Of a stretch of 64,000 bases of DNA, positions 1 to 10,263 are shown piece by piece. Below the pieces are notes generated by a model. The model worked only from the letters and a program-made list of their open reading frames with translations, ran no database searches and was not told the origin of the DNA. The stretch covers positions 5,038,299 to 5,102,298 of the forward strand of contig CM053244.1 of the NCBI GenBank assembly GCA_028583405.1, read 5' to 3'. The position numbers were made by a program, and so were the translations under genes. The DNA is from Pogonophryne albipinna (lineage: Eukaryota; Chordata; Actinopteri; Perciformes; Artedidraconidae). Position 1 is the first letter of the stretch. Each line of letters begins with the position of its first letter.

Positions 1-540
1 TTTTACTTTTTTTAAATTAACATAATGTTCAAAACAGTGAAATATTCACTTACATTTAAATGTTCAGTTTTTCAACACCAAACTTCGTATACAGCATTGT
101 TGGAGGGTCAGACACATTAACCTAGAAAATGAGCATGTTCAGACGATAAATATTGCCGCCATGAATCAAAACGTAATCGCAAAAAGGCGGGGCTTAGAAA
201 TAAATGCTCATAACTCATCAACAGTGTATCCATATATCACAGATTTTGGTAAATAGGTTCAGTCTGTCTTGGGGAATAGGTACATCAAAGCATTTTCATT
301 TTGGACTATAGGGGGCGCCAAAAACACCACCAATTTATAACTCAAGAACGGATGGACGATTTTTTATTTTTTTATTTACACATACTCTGGGGGTGACTAC
401 GAACTGAGATTTAAAGTGTCGCAACAAATGCAGAATGTGGGCGTGGCCTATACATTTTTTTTAAATTGCGATAGCATAAAATGAGCTTCGGACAGAAAAA
501 CTTGGGACACACGTCAGAGCCCACGACCTTTTTTTTTCTT
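1..540. other. Non-coding DNA, no gene seen
   Basis: No convincing reading frame is seen. The stretch is AT-rich with poly-T/poly-A runs. Phrases such as the one near 330-360 (an 'aactcaag' then 'ggatgg' pattern) resemble low-copy tandem repeats common in fish genomes, but I cannot assign a family. Confidence 0.5.
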
Positions 541-599
541 CCAAAAAACTGCTCACTACCGCCCCATATTGTGTGGTAATCACATACAGTTTCTCAGAA

Positions 600-2205
600 C
601 TTCACAAAGTTTTCCACACACATTCCTCAGTGCGGACATATTACTAATTAGATTCCATTAGCCCCGCCCCCCAAGAAGTCAGCCATTTGAAAAATGTGCG
701 TTTTTCATGCATTTTAAGGACATTTTTGCAAACTCCTCCTAGGGGAATGATCGGAAACACAATCCAGGACACGTTCAGCCCCTATCCAATATGATGCTAA
801 ATTGCGGGGCACATTTTTGATCAATCAATCGTGGAGGGCGTAAGCTAACCCCTAGTTTCCACCGGGTCCGTCTGCGGCGCGTTACGGCTGCGCCGCGGTT
901 TTGGTCCAGCCTCCTCCGGCGTCATACCCTACCGGGCGCGTTTCAGAAGCATTACGGAAGCGGAGCGTCGTGCATGCCGGCTCGCAGTTCTTGTTGATTT
1001 GGGCATATTTCCTGGACATTTGTACTTCTACAAGAAAGTAAGTAGGCTACGTAGTTAAATGGTTTATTTTTGTGTCTGTTTAAATCGTGTTTATTGTTGT
1101 TATTTCCTATTTTGTTGTGTTGTAGACTACAGACATAATTAATAATAATTAGTCCAGTTAAAAACCACATGAATCAAAGATGGGTTGCTGTATTTTAGTG
1201 GTAAAAAAAATGCATTCATCATCATAATTATTCTATATAATTTACACACAGTGCCTGTAAACCGAAGGAGAACGCTGGTGTTGTCCTTGTAAAAAAGATG
1301 CGTTGTGTCGTATAAAATCAAGTGTTTTTCCACTTCCAATATAAAAACGTTGTCGTCCATTGTGCGTGTCGTTGTGGAGACGATGTAGTGATGTGAAGGG
1401 GGGTCTGCAAATTAGTTTATTTTGGGGGTGGGTCGGATGCTGTCATCGTTCCACTTCCTGCCCGACATTACCTTACGGCTGCGTCGCGTCGAAAAATAGA
1501 CTTCAATCCTATTTCGAGCGGAGCCCAGCGGCGAGACGCTTCTGGGACGCTTCTGAGCCGTAACGCGGAGCGTCTGGTGGAATAGCACCCATTTACTAGA
1601 GTGGCTGCGATCCTTGCGGACGCCGCAGCGCAGCCGCAACGCGCCGCAGACGGACCCGGTGGAAACTAGGGGTAACAGCGAATACACCATTTTTGAAGAT
1701 TTACAAGTCGCAAATTGTTCCACACTACTCGCATATAGTTTTTCCGATATTCACGAAATGCTGTATGCACATTGCTATGATAACACACATATTTCAAATT
1801 GCTTTTCATTAGCCACGCCCACCCGAAAGTCGGCCATTTTGAAAAATGTGCGTTTTTCAGCCATTTTAAGGACATTTCTGCAAACACCTCCTAGGGGAAT
1901 GATCGGAAAAATTCCAATCCAGGACAACTTCAGCCCCTATCTAATATGATGCTAAATTGCAAAGAAAATAGTTGCTAGCTCAAACGGGGAGCTCGTAAGC
2001 TAACAGCGAATACACAATTTTTGACGATTTACATTACTCCAAACTACTCGCATATAGTTTTTCCGATATTCACGAAACACTGTATGCACATTGCTATTAT
2101 GATTGCACACATATTTCAAATTGCCTTTCATTAACCCAGAAAGTTGGCCATTTAGAAAAATGTGTGTTTTTCATGCATTTCAAGCACATTTTTGCGATAA
2201 TTCAA
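600..2205 (+). repeat. Degenerate ~325-bp tandem repeat, about 2.5 copies
   Basis: Blocks containing 'cagcccctat' and 'aatatgatgctaaattgc' occur near 770 and 1925. Blocks containing 'tttttccgatattcacgaaa' occur near 1739 and 2058. After the inserted element at 849-1672 is removed, the copies are about 320-328 bp apart. The copies differ at many positions, so the array is old. No coding potential is seen. Confidence 0.75.
849..1672. mobile_element. Harbinger-like MITE with ~33-bp TIRs and TAA target duplication
   Basis: The ends are inverted copies: the left begins CCCCTAGTTTCCACC and the right ends GGTGGAAACTAGGGG, with pairing for about 33 bp. TAA flanks both sides (846-848 and 1673-1675). 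The neighbouring tandem-repeat copy at 1995-2012 reads straight through with a single TAA, giving an empty site. A 3-bp TAA duplication is typical of PIF/Harbinger transposons. The 824-bp interior has no transposase, so it would depend on an enzyme supplied elsewhere. GC is higher than in the flanks near both ends. Confidence 0.8.
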
Positions 2206-2399
2206 ATTACTCTTTATTTGTCTGTACTGCTTACACATTTCTTCTTCTCTGCTAAAGTAGCAAATAATATGAAATGGTTAAGATTCCTTCTACTCATAGA
2301 GGACAGATTTCATTCAATAACATGTTAACTTTTGAAGACTAAAACACAACAATGATACTCTACAGTCCAGCCAAACAAAAAAACGGTCAAGTGCACAAT

Positions 2400-2643
2400 C
2401 AGTCATACATTTGAAACATGAAGGACCAACACTTATATCCTTAGCAAAGGAGGCGGTTGCCTGCAGGGCCTCGTCTGCCTTCCTCTTTAAGAGGACATTC
2501 TCCCTTTTCAGGGTCTCCAAATTCTGCTCCGCAGCATGGCGGAGCCTCAGCTGCCGCCCCAGCAGCTGGAAGCAGCGCCACAAGATCTGTAGCCCTCGGG
2601 CGTACAGAGCCTGGCGGGTCACCACTCCATCCAAGATGGAATA
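2400..2643 (-). CDS. Possible terminal exon encoding a coiled-coil segment (unknown gene)
   Basis: On the minus strand a T-rich tract ending in TTTGCAG (2644-2650) precedes an open frame starting at 2643. The frame begins YSILDGVVTRQ, followed by a Leu/Arg-rich heptad-like stretch (residues ~25-65, including LETLKRENVLLKRKADEAL) typical of a coiled coil. The frame stays open past 2400 to a stop at 2314, and the true 3' limit is unclear. GC and codon use are higher than in the flanks. Another candidate exon (9617-9698) ends in the matching phase upstream. I do not recognise the family. It may be a host gene or a transposon accessory protein. Confidence 0.4.
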
Positions 2644-2701
2644 CTGCAAATAAAAAACAACAAATGTACACATAAATCAGACAACTATTAACAAGCATTC
2701 A

Positions 2702-2770
2702 GACCAGTGGTTCTTGAGACATGGGGCTGCACCCCCCTAAGGGAACCCCAGTGCCACCCCTGAAATTGAA
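2702..2770 (+). mobile_element. hAT-like terminal remnant
   Basis: The segment starts CAGTGGTTCTTGAGAC, close to the CAGTGGTTCTCAA-type ends of Charlie-like hAT elements. No matching right end or 8-bp duplication was found, so only a remnant is claimed. Confidence 0.35.
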
Positions 2771-2934
2771 GATGTTTTTTTAAAATATATATAAAGCGCA
2801 AAATCACAACTGAAGTACAGCTAGCTACATGAGTGATACTGACGGCCTGTCAGGAGAGAGAGAGGCTCCCTTTATTATTCTTATATTATAGAGTCGTTAT
2901 CACATCTTTTTAAAGCTCATTATGACATGGCTAA

Positions 2935-3303
2935 GTTGAATTCTAGATTCTGATTGGTTAACTCAGAACACGTGACACGTTGTTAATCCAGAACAGACAG
3001 ACCGCTGTCAAGGACGCTCACATCTGCACAAAGAAGTCCGTTCGATTTAACTGCACAGTTTGGCTGAAAAGCAAACTGCATGCAGTTTGCTTTTCTAACT
3101 GACAAGACAAGAGCGACAAGACGAGCGACAAGAAAACAGCGGAGAAGTAACGGGGCAGAAACCCTCCTTTTTACGCAGCGGCCCAGACATCAAACGGCGA
3201 CACATATTCAGTGTGCAGTTCCTTTGGCATTAGGGCAGGGATATCTAGATACTTTCCAAGGTTTGACATAATGAATTGTGCTACTTTTAAAGAAAGCAAC
3301 AAT
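2935..3303 (+). repeat. Repeat half (left of DIRS) related to 26.2-26.6 kb
   Basis: This segment and the DNA after the DIRS (from 9249) together match, in reverse orientation, the region about 26240-26590. Shared blocks include 'ggatatctagatactttcca', 'ggttctgccccgttacttc'-like text and a 30-bp palindrome (3066-3095 here, nearly perfect at 26443-26472). The other copy sits just upstream of the Crypton recombinase pseudogene, so this may be a Crypton 5' flank or a foldback element beside it. It is the host sequence into which the DIRS was inserted. Confidence 0.7.
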
Positions 3304-3495
3304 GTTCTCATTCATAACACTCCGTTCGATGTCTCACTATGGGATGCGCCTCAACGCGTATGCAAACAGAAGCATCAATCTCATTACGCCAATCCTGATT
3401 GGCTGGTGATCTTGACGTCAACGTCAGGGAATCCACCCACCCTTTAAGTAGCTTGCGCTACGACGCAGCGTCATTCAAACACCTCTTCTCGCTTC
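3304..3495 (+). repeat. DIRS left inverted terminal repeat
   Basis: 3329-3495 is the reverse complement of about 9027-9198, with a small indel near 3478. The outer 25 bp (3304-3328) is unique to this end. Its complement is stored in the internal complementary region at 8906-8947. Confidence 0.9.
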
Positions 3496-3953
3496 AGAGC
3501 ACATCTCGACTTATCAGTAACCGGGTTAGCTTAACGGTCCACAGACTGAACCCAAAGCTAACATTCGGTCGACGGGCACTAGCCGGTTACTTTTTTGCTT
3601 TGCAAGAAGACTGAGCAATATTAACACACCAGTTAATATTGTAATCTGCCTCGCCGTTCTTTCTGTCGAAATAACGGTAAGGTTTGATTTTTTCTTCAAG
3701 CTAGTAACATACCTGTTGCTAGTTTGTTCTTCCCTCCACACCGACACCACGGTAAAGAGGACGTTCTCTTTTCTCTCTCACACCAGAGGAGACAGAGATA
3801 AAAAAAAAGAAAAAGGTATTAACACACCAGTTAATATTCTTTAAAGAATAAAATCTACACCGTCGCCTTTTTTCCTTTCGGACTAACGGCAAGGTTGGAT
3901 TTTTTTTCTGAGTAACGTACCTGTTACTAGCGTGTCCACCCCGGCGATCGAAG
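3496..3953 (+). promoter_or_regulatory. DIRS 5' leader
   Basis: About 460 bp between the terminal repeat and the gag start. It contains a duplicated motif: 'attaacacaccagttaatatt' type text near 3619-3640 and again near 3818-3838, each followed by a 'taacgg..aaggtt' block. These look like a partial tandem duplication of the leader. No promoter element can be called with confidence. Confidence 0.4.
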
Positions 3954-5640
3954 ATGGACCCTTCTCTCCCTCACACCAGAGGAGTCAGGGACTCGGAGGC
4001 TCGGCTATGCCGCTGCGGGTTTAAGATTTCAGGCACAGACTCACACCAGGTCTGCTCGTCCTGCCTCGGGCTGGAACACGCCCGGGAGGCTATCGATAAC
4101 CCCGGCTCGTGCGGGCATTGTACCCGCTTCACCATGAAGAGCCTCCGCCGACGGTTAGCACGCCAAGCTAGCTTGTCGGGACATGACCCCCTCATGTCCG
4201 CTGATTCGCCGTCCGGCAATCAAGACATGGTGGCGTCCGCCGCAGAGATTGAGCCCCGCGCTGTGTCAGACTGGGGCTCAACAACGGCGACAGCCGCTGA
4301 ACCGGAGCCCCACGCCGTTTCAGGCTGGGACCCGGTGGCGGCAAGAGCCGCGAGAGCGGAGCCCCGCGCTGTGTCAAGCCGGGGCTCCCAATTGGACCTC
4401 ACCATGGTTCCACCCGCGGAGGATGTCCTGGAGTTGGACTACATGGAGGACGAAGAGGATGCCTCTGAGTTCCTCCTGTCTGACTCGGATGGGGATGACA
4501 TCTTCGGTTCATCAGCTCAGGCTGCAAAGCCGGGAGCGATGTCCGCTCACCCGGGCGAGAGCACACCAGCTTCGCCCGTCCTAAGCATGGACTTGCAGGC
4601 CGTGTCAACGCGCTGCGTCCAGGCTGGACATCCCATGGCCTGAAGTGGCCAAGGAGACCTCCAGATCTCGCTACGAGGGGAAGAACTTGCCCCAAGCAGC
4701 GAGGACGAAGAGGCAGCTCCTTCCAGTCTTTCCGGAGATGCTGGACGAGGTGTCGGTCTCGTGGAGAGACCGTCCCTTCAGCAACAAGGCCCCAATCCAG
4801 GTTGCCTCCTCCCTGGACTGTGACGGTATGGAGAGGCTCGGCCTGCTCCGCATGCCGCCCATGGAACCGCTGGTGGCAGCCCACCTCCAACCGAGGCTGG
4901 CTTCGACACCTAGCAGGAACCCCATGCTACCGGCAAAGGCAGACCGGTTCCAGTCAGCGATGACCGAACGGGCCTATAAAGCCGCAGCTTTGTCCGCCAG
5001 GGCTCTCAACGTCTCCTCGCTGCTGCCCGCCTACCAGGCGGAGCTTTGCGAGGACATGTCGAGCAGACCTGAGCCTGCCGTGTGGGACGAGATCGCAGCG
5101 ATCACGGACATTTGTCTCCGTGTGCAGCGCTGCGCAGTCCAAGCCACGGGCAAAGCGCTGGGAATGATGGTGGTACAGGAGAGAGCCAGGTGGCTCAACC
5201 TGACCAACCTTCCAGACCGGGAAAAAAAGAGGATGTTCTGGACATGCCTATTGTTCCCGAGGGCATATTTGGCTCCGCTCTAGCTTCAATGCAGCTGAGG
5301 TGCGAGTCAAAAAAGGAAGGGAGACGAGGCTCTCCAGCTCTGTCTCCCCCGAAGGGTCCAGCCGCCACCTCCAATGGTCCCGCGGCAGGCCTTCACCCAA
5401 GCTGTCTCACGTCCTGTCCGGTTCAAAATACCGAAGTAGCAGAGACCGCAGCCCGTCCCGGGTCCCCAGCCCGGGCACAAGGCAAGAGGGAGCTGGCCAA
5501 GAAAATCTCCGGTCCCGGCAGCTGCCGCTCAGACACAGCCGACCCAGGTTTTCAGCCACCAGGCGAGGAAGAAGAAGCGGGCGGCCTGACCGCCTCCTCT
5601 CCTCTCCTCGATGAAGGAGCTGGAAGTTCCCTGTTCCCCA
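3954..5640 (+). pseudogene. DIRS gag-like gene, frame broken at least twice
   Basis: The protein starts MDPSLPHTRG at 3954 and runs to a stop at 4643. Related coding resumes in another frame at 4645-5280, then in a third frame from about 5225 to 5640. The N-terminus is Cys/His-rich (CRCG, CSSC, CGHC within the first ~60 residues), consistent with a small zinc-binding region of DIRS Gag. Residues ~95-150 hold three imperfect copies of an EPxAVSxxxS unit. An acidic stretch (DYMEDEEDASE) follows. The last part is Pro/Ser/Arg-rich. Gag would package the RNA intermediate. Assignment rests on position before RT and on general resemblance to fish DIRS Gag. Confidence 0.75.
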
Positions 5641-5718
5641 GCTCCAGAGCACGTTCCAGTGTTGGATGCTCATGTGTTTTCGGGGTGCCACCATGCCCCC
5701 ATCTTCCCGCCGCCTTGA

Positions 5719-7806
5719 GTGATGCCAGAACGTCATCCTCAAGTTCGCGCCATCAGGGAAATGGACTTAACATCAAAGACAGCAAGTTCCGCTGCCTGTT
5801 TAAGTCACACAAACACATGTCATCATTGTTGTTTCAAAATAAATCATTTTCCACTGTCGTTTCCAGGCTTGAAGCCAAGGGCGCAGTCAATAAAAATGAA
5901 AAGAAACAATATAAACAATAAACAGTCTGCCCCTCTTTTGAGAGCGGCTGCGGCCTTTCTCAAAAGGCGGACAATAGACGGGATTGTGAAGGCACCACCG
6001 CCACGCGCATGCGCAGTGTCGGCCGGGGTTGTCAACCTGGGGTACCACCGTGTTCAGACACTAGAGGGCCCCATAACACAACAAATAGAGACACAGAGGG
6101 CAGACGACAGAGATGTGACATCTCCGCTCGCTTTGAGAAGCGAAAAGTGGAGGATGCTCACAGATTCTGCTTGGGTTTTCAAGACAGTAACACGGGGCTA
6201 CAGGCTCCAATTCGCTGTCACCCCCCCTCACTTCTCGGGCATTCTGTATTCACAGGCCCGGGGAGAGTCGGCCCATATTCTAGAGCAAGAGATTTTCTCG
6301 CTACTAGAAAAGAAGGCTATATCTATAATACCCGCCGAACAGAGTCAGAGCGGCTTTTATTCCAAGTATTTCCTCGTTCCCAAACGGGGAGGGAACGGAA
6401 TTCGGCCTATACTAGATTTGAGAGCTTTGAACAAATATCTCAAAAGATACAAATTCAGAATGCTCACTCACACATCTCTGTTGCGTCTCGTGCGCCAAAA
6501 CGACTGGTTCACATCAGTCGACCTGAAAGATGCGTATTTCCACATCCCAGTATATTACCCACAAAGGAAATATCTGAGGTTCGCCTTTCAGGGTGTCTGT
6601 TACGAGTACAGAGTACTTCCCTTCGGTCTGTCTCTCAGCCCGCGAGTGTTTGTACGGTGTACGGAAGCCGCGATAGCCCCGTTAAGACAACAGGGTATTC
6701 GCCTGGCAACTTATCTGACGATTGGCTCCTTCTCGCACAGTCGGAGCAAGAGGCTATTACGCAGACGAATGTCCTCGTAAAACACCTGCTCGACCTGGTT
6801 TTCGTAATAAACACAGAAAAGAGCATGTTGTCCCCAGCCCAGACTGTACTCTTTCATGAGGGAGTTTCAGCGCTGGGTAGCTGCCCTCAGATTGGACCCC
6901 GCGCGTCATGGCGCGCGGAGAGTGATGGTCACTATGAAATGCGTAATGGCTCTGCGCCACTGGCTACACCCGACTTTTCTAGTACGGGGCGTGCCTATGG
7001 GTGCTGTCCTATCGCGGAAGGTGGTCACCACAGACGCATGTCTGACGGGCTGGGGGGGTATATACGAAGGTCGACCTGTGAGGGGTCTCTGGAGCAGAGA
7101 CCTCCAACGGTCACACATAAATTATCTGGAGCTTTTAGCAGTGTTCCTCACCCTGAAACGCTTTCTGCCTTTTCTCAGAGTACATCATGTCCTCGTGAGG
7201 ACAGACAACACGACCACAATATCGTATATAAACCACCAAGGGGGTTTGCGTTCTCTCCAGTTACACATGCTGGAACGCAAACTGATCTTATGGAGCTGCG
7301 GACGTCTCCTCTCTCTGAGAGCGACGCACGTACCAGGAGTGATGAACCTCGGAGCAGATCTGCTGTCCAGAGGTGCACCACTATATGCAGACTGGACTCT
7401 ACATCCAATGATTGTGAGTCAGCTGTGGGTGCGTTACGGCCGAGCCGCGGTAGATCTGTTCGCATCAAAAGAAAATGCTCAATGTCAGCTGTTCTTTTCA
7501 ATGCGCGATTTAAACGCACCGTTAGGCGTGGACGCGCTCGCGCACGTTTGGCCTCCGGTCCTTCTGTACGCGTTCCCACCCCTGGCTCTGATACCCCCAA
7601 CTCTGGCCAGAGTGAGAGAACAACGCCACACACTTATCCTGATAGCTCCGCACTGGCCTGCAATGTACTGGCTGGCGGAGATATATCAGCTGCTGTGCGG
7701 GCAGCCGTGGCAGCTCCCACTACGCAGGGACATACTGTCTCAGGCGGGGGGGGGGCGATCTTTCACCCACACCCAGATTGCTTGGCACTATGGGCCTGGC
7801 CCGTGA
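5719..7806 (+). pseudogene. DIRS reverse transcriptase and RNase H (frameshifted at the active site)
   Basis: The RT frame shows RPILDLRALN, motif A FTSVDLKDAYFHIPV and motif B LPFGLSLSP (about 6400-6650). The catalytic YxDD box (near 6710-6725) is split: the Tyr-Leu is in this frame and the DDWLL part is in another, consistent with a one-base loss. Coding returns to the first frame by 6856. RNase H then shows TDACLTGWGG, YLELLAV, RTDNTTTISYINHQGG and HVPGVMNLGADLLSR (about 7025-7370). A C-terminal segment (VDLFASKENAQC to LLSQAGG, 7450-7750) matches the region of DIRS Pol described as a Dam-like methyltransferase domain, though no clear catalytic motif is seen. A G10 run at 7746-7755 lies near the end. 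Confidence 0.9.
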
Positions 7807-8845
7807 GTGGTACAATCTGAATACAGTGGGGCTCCCTCAGAAGGTGATAAACACTATTCAGAGTGCAAGAGCTTCCTCCACCAGGTCTCTCTATGACTGT
7901 AAGTGGAGGGTGTTTGAGGAGTGGTGCCTTCAAAAAGGACATCTCTTTTCAATGTCCTGTCAGGGTGATTTTATCATTTCTACAGGACTTAATTGATAAA
8001 CACAGAGCTTTCTCTACGATCAAAGTGTACCTGGCTGCTATTGCTGCATGCCATGTGGGCTTTGAGGGAAAGACGGCTAGCCAACATCCCTTGGTCTGCC
8101 GTTTTATGAAAGGGGCTCGCAGGCTCCTCCCTGTTTCCAGGTCACTGGTGCCCTTATGGGACTTGGCAGTGGTTTTAGATGGGCTCACTCGACCTCCATT
8201 TGAACCCCTGGAAGAAGCTGACATGAAACACCTGTCACTGAAGACAGTGCTGTTACTGGCTCTGGCATCTGCCAAGCGAGTCAGTGACATTCATGCGCTC
8301 TCTGTACATCCTTCATGCACTCAGTTTGCCCCGGGCAAACGAGAGTGTTGCTGAAGCCCAACCCTGCCTTTATACCTAAGGTGGTTGGCTCATGTACCCC
8401 CATTGACATTGTGGCATTTCCCTCGCCGCTGTGTTCCTCTGAGGAACAGCGGCCGAATTTGCTGTGTCCAGTGCGTGCTTTACGCATCTATATGGACAGG
8501 TCAAAAGAGTTTCGTTGTAATGACCAACTCTTTGTATCCTGGGCTAACCCTCAGAAGGGCAAGCCCGTTACCAGGCAACGGCTCTCCCACTGGATTGTGG
8601 AAGCGATTGCTCTGGCTTATACGAGTCAGGGTTTGCAGGCACCAACGGGCCTGCCTGCTCATTCTACTCGTGGACTGGCTACATCCTGGGCTTTGTTCAA
8701 GGGTGTTTCCATCCAAGACATTTGTGCAGCAGCGAGCTGGTCCTCGCCGCTCACTTTTGTCCGCTTTTACAGGCTAGATGTCTCTGCTCCAAGTGTGGCC
8801 CGCACAGTGCTGGGCCCCGTGTTGAGACAGAGTTCTACCTGTTAA
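7778..8845 (+). pseudogene. DIRS tyrosine recombinase, two frameshifts
   Basis: The recombinase begins in one frame near 7778 (TRSLYDCKWRVFEEWC), moves to a second near 7960 (FSTIKVYLAAIAACHVGF) and returns to the first near 8320-8345. The conserved core-domain Arg lies in LASAKRVSDIHALS (about 8265-8300). HxxR lies in AHSTRGLATSWA (8656-8695). The tyrosine nucleophile candidate is in FVRFYRLDV (8755-8781). All catalytic residues remain visible although the frame is broken. The enzyme would integrate the circular DNA copy at the GTT crossover. It overlaps the end of the RT/RNase H gene, as is usual in DIRS. Confidence 0.9.
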
Positions 8846-8905
8846 GTTCTGGTTGTTTTTGGTGATTTTCGAGATAAGCATGTCTAGCAATACGGGAGTT
8901 TCAAT

Positions 8906-9002
8906 ATCCCATAGTGAGACATCGAACGGAGTGTTATGAATGAGAACTATAGGTTACTTACGTAACCCCAGTTCTCAGAGTAACATGAAGTGAGATGTCT
9001 CA
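8906..9002 (+). repeat. DIRS internal complementary region
   Basis: 8906-8947 is the exact reverse complement of the left tip (3304-3345). 8945-9002 is the reverse complement of the right tip (9191-9248). The two parts share AAC at 8945-8947, the complement of the GTT found at both element ends. The region therefore reads as the complement of joined ends, the template role proposed for this region in DIRS replication. Confidence 0.92.
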
Positions 9003-9026
9003 CCAGACGGCCCTTCTTGCTAAGGC

Positions 9027-9248
9027 GAAGCGAGAAGAGGTGCTTATTTTGAATGACGCTGCGTCGTAGCGCAAGCTACTTAAAGGGTGGGTGGATTCCC
9101 TGACGTTGACGTCAAGATCACCAGCCAATCAGGATTGGCGTAATGAGATTGATGCTTCTGTTTGCATACGCGTTGAGGCGCATCCCATAGTGAGACATCT
9201 CACTTCATGTTACTCTGAGAACTGGGGTTACGTAAGTAACCTATAGTT
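9027..9248 (+). repeat. DIRS right inverted terminal repeat
   Basis: 9027-9198 pairs with 3329-3495. The outer 50 bp (9199-9248) is unique to this end and is complementary to 8945-8994 in the internal region. Confidence 0.9.
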
Positions 9249-9462
9249 TTCAAATCTGTAATCAAAAAGCTCCACCTTCCTGCCGTTGCTGCATATTTCA
9301 AACGGTAACAACGGACTACTTTTCTTAGCGGATGCATGTCAATTTAAATAAATACATACAACCATTTTTTTAATCAATAAAAACATTTTCTAAATCCATA
9401 ACAGCATTTCAATTAATATTGGGAGTCATATCGTTACTTTGAGAATGTGGCCGTGTAATAAG

Positions 9463-9579
9463 CGGGATAATGTGCAGCGACTTCATGCAGATCTAGATCC
9501 CTCCGCTTGGCGTCGGGCTCCTGATCTGCCTGTCGGTGTTCTTTCCCCCATAATGACCGCCTCGCTGCACATTATCCCT
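9463..9579. repeat. Small foldback element with 17-bp inverted ends
   Basis: 9464-9480 (GGGATAATGTGCAGCGA) is the exact reverse complement of 9562-9578. The 81-bp interior is GC-richer than the flanks. No target duplication is certain. It could be a very short MITE. Confidence 0.6.
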
Positions 9580-9616
9580 TACATAAATACTTTTGTCATT
9601 TAAATGTTTTACTTAC

Positions 9617-9698
9617 AATGAAGAGTTGGCCCTCTCCCCGGAGTGTCTCCGCCTCGCTGTCCTGCAGTTGAGGTATTTTTGAAGGAGAATCAATTTTT
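9617..9698 (-). CDS. Possible internal exon (unknown gene)
   Basis: On the minus strand a T7 tract and AGGCAG precede 9698, and a strong donor GTAAGT occupies 9616-9611. The 82-bp exon is open in the frame reading KIDSPSKIPQLQDSEAE then TLRGEGQLFI, and ends on a complete codon. The next candidate exon (2643-2400, minus) starts on a complete codon, so the two are phase compatible. The intron between them would be about 7 kb and contain the DIRS. The family is not recognised. Confidence 0.4.
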
Positions 9699-9774
9699 CT
9701 GCCTAAAAAAACACAATACATTAACACTTCAAGTTAACTCATGCAAAGTTAGCTCTACGCAGGTCTAAGTTGTA

Positions 9775-10263
9775 ACTTGCCAATACCCTTTTAACAAGTT
9801 GATCTTGGTAACAAACGAGGCATTTCCAACCTGGTCAATACAATCTTCCATTCTGGGCAAAGGATAGCTTTGTCACGTTGTTAACCTTCCGGAAGTCTGT
9901 ACAAAAGCGATCGGATTTATCCGACTTGTCAACCAGTAAGCAAGGCGAGCTCCACGGGCTTTGGCTGGGCTCAGCAATGCCGTTCATAAGCATATAATCA
10001 ACCTCCTTCTTAAATCGACGGCGTTCGTCAGGGTTCACACGATATGCGTGTTGTTTAATCGGTGGTGAGTCACCTACATCAATATCATGTTCCAAAATCT
10101 TCGTACAGGAAGGTACGTCAGAAAACAGTTGCTTGTTGGCCAAGATCAGTTCACCTACGTCTGCACGCTGTGAATCAGGCAAGTGTGCTAAATGAGCCTC
10201 GATATTCCCCAGGATCTCTGAATTTCGCAGCCTCCCCTGTAACACCGCCTTCGACTGGACCAC
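9775..10263 (-). pseudogene. Ty3/Gypsy-type reverse transcriptase fragment
   Basis: The minus-strand frame contains HDIDVGDSPPIKQHAYRVNP, then RRRFKKEVDYMLMNGIAEPS and SPWSSPCLLVDK, the N-terminal RT region of Gypsy-like Pol. It continues to FCTDFRKVNNVTK, then a frameshift near 9870 leads to a segment reading FVTKINLLKGYWQ. At motif A the usual Asp is Asn. The YxDD box, RNase H and integrase are absent, so this is a short dead fragment. No LTRs are seen nearby. Confidence 0.8.

Larger units (their letters stand above)
3304..9248 (+). mobile_element. DIRS tyrosine-recombinase retrotransposon, nearly full length
   Basis: The element is 5.94 kb with inverted terminal repeats and, in order, gag-like frames, reverse transcriptase plus RNase H, and a tyrosine recombinase. 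An internal complementary region lies just before the right end. Both edges carry a GTT (3304-3306 and 9246-9248) and there is no target duplication. A related empty site near 26246-26256 (minus strand) has one GTT at that point. This is how DIRS elements are known to insert: a circular DNA is integrated by the recombinase. All three genes carry frameshifts, so this copy is dead. Interior GC is clearly higher than in the surrounding DNA. Confidence 0.93.

Noticed and set aside
4180..4890. Several frames on both strands inside the DIRS gag
   Set aside because: They mirror the GC-rich gag repeats. No family motif supports them.
6009..7820. 603-residue open frame over the DIRS pol
   Set aside because: Mostly a shadow of RT/RNase H in another frame. 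Only the short part after the YxDD break (about 6715-6850) is true coding.
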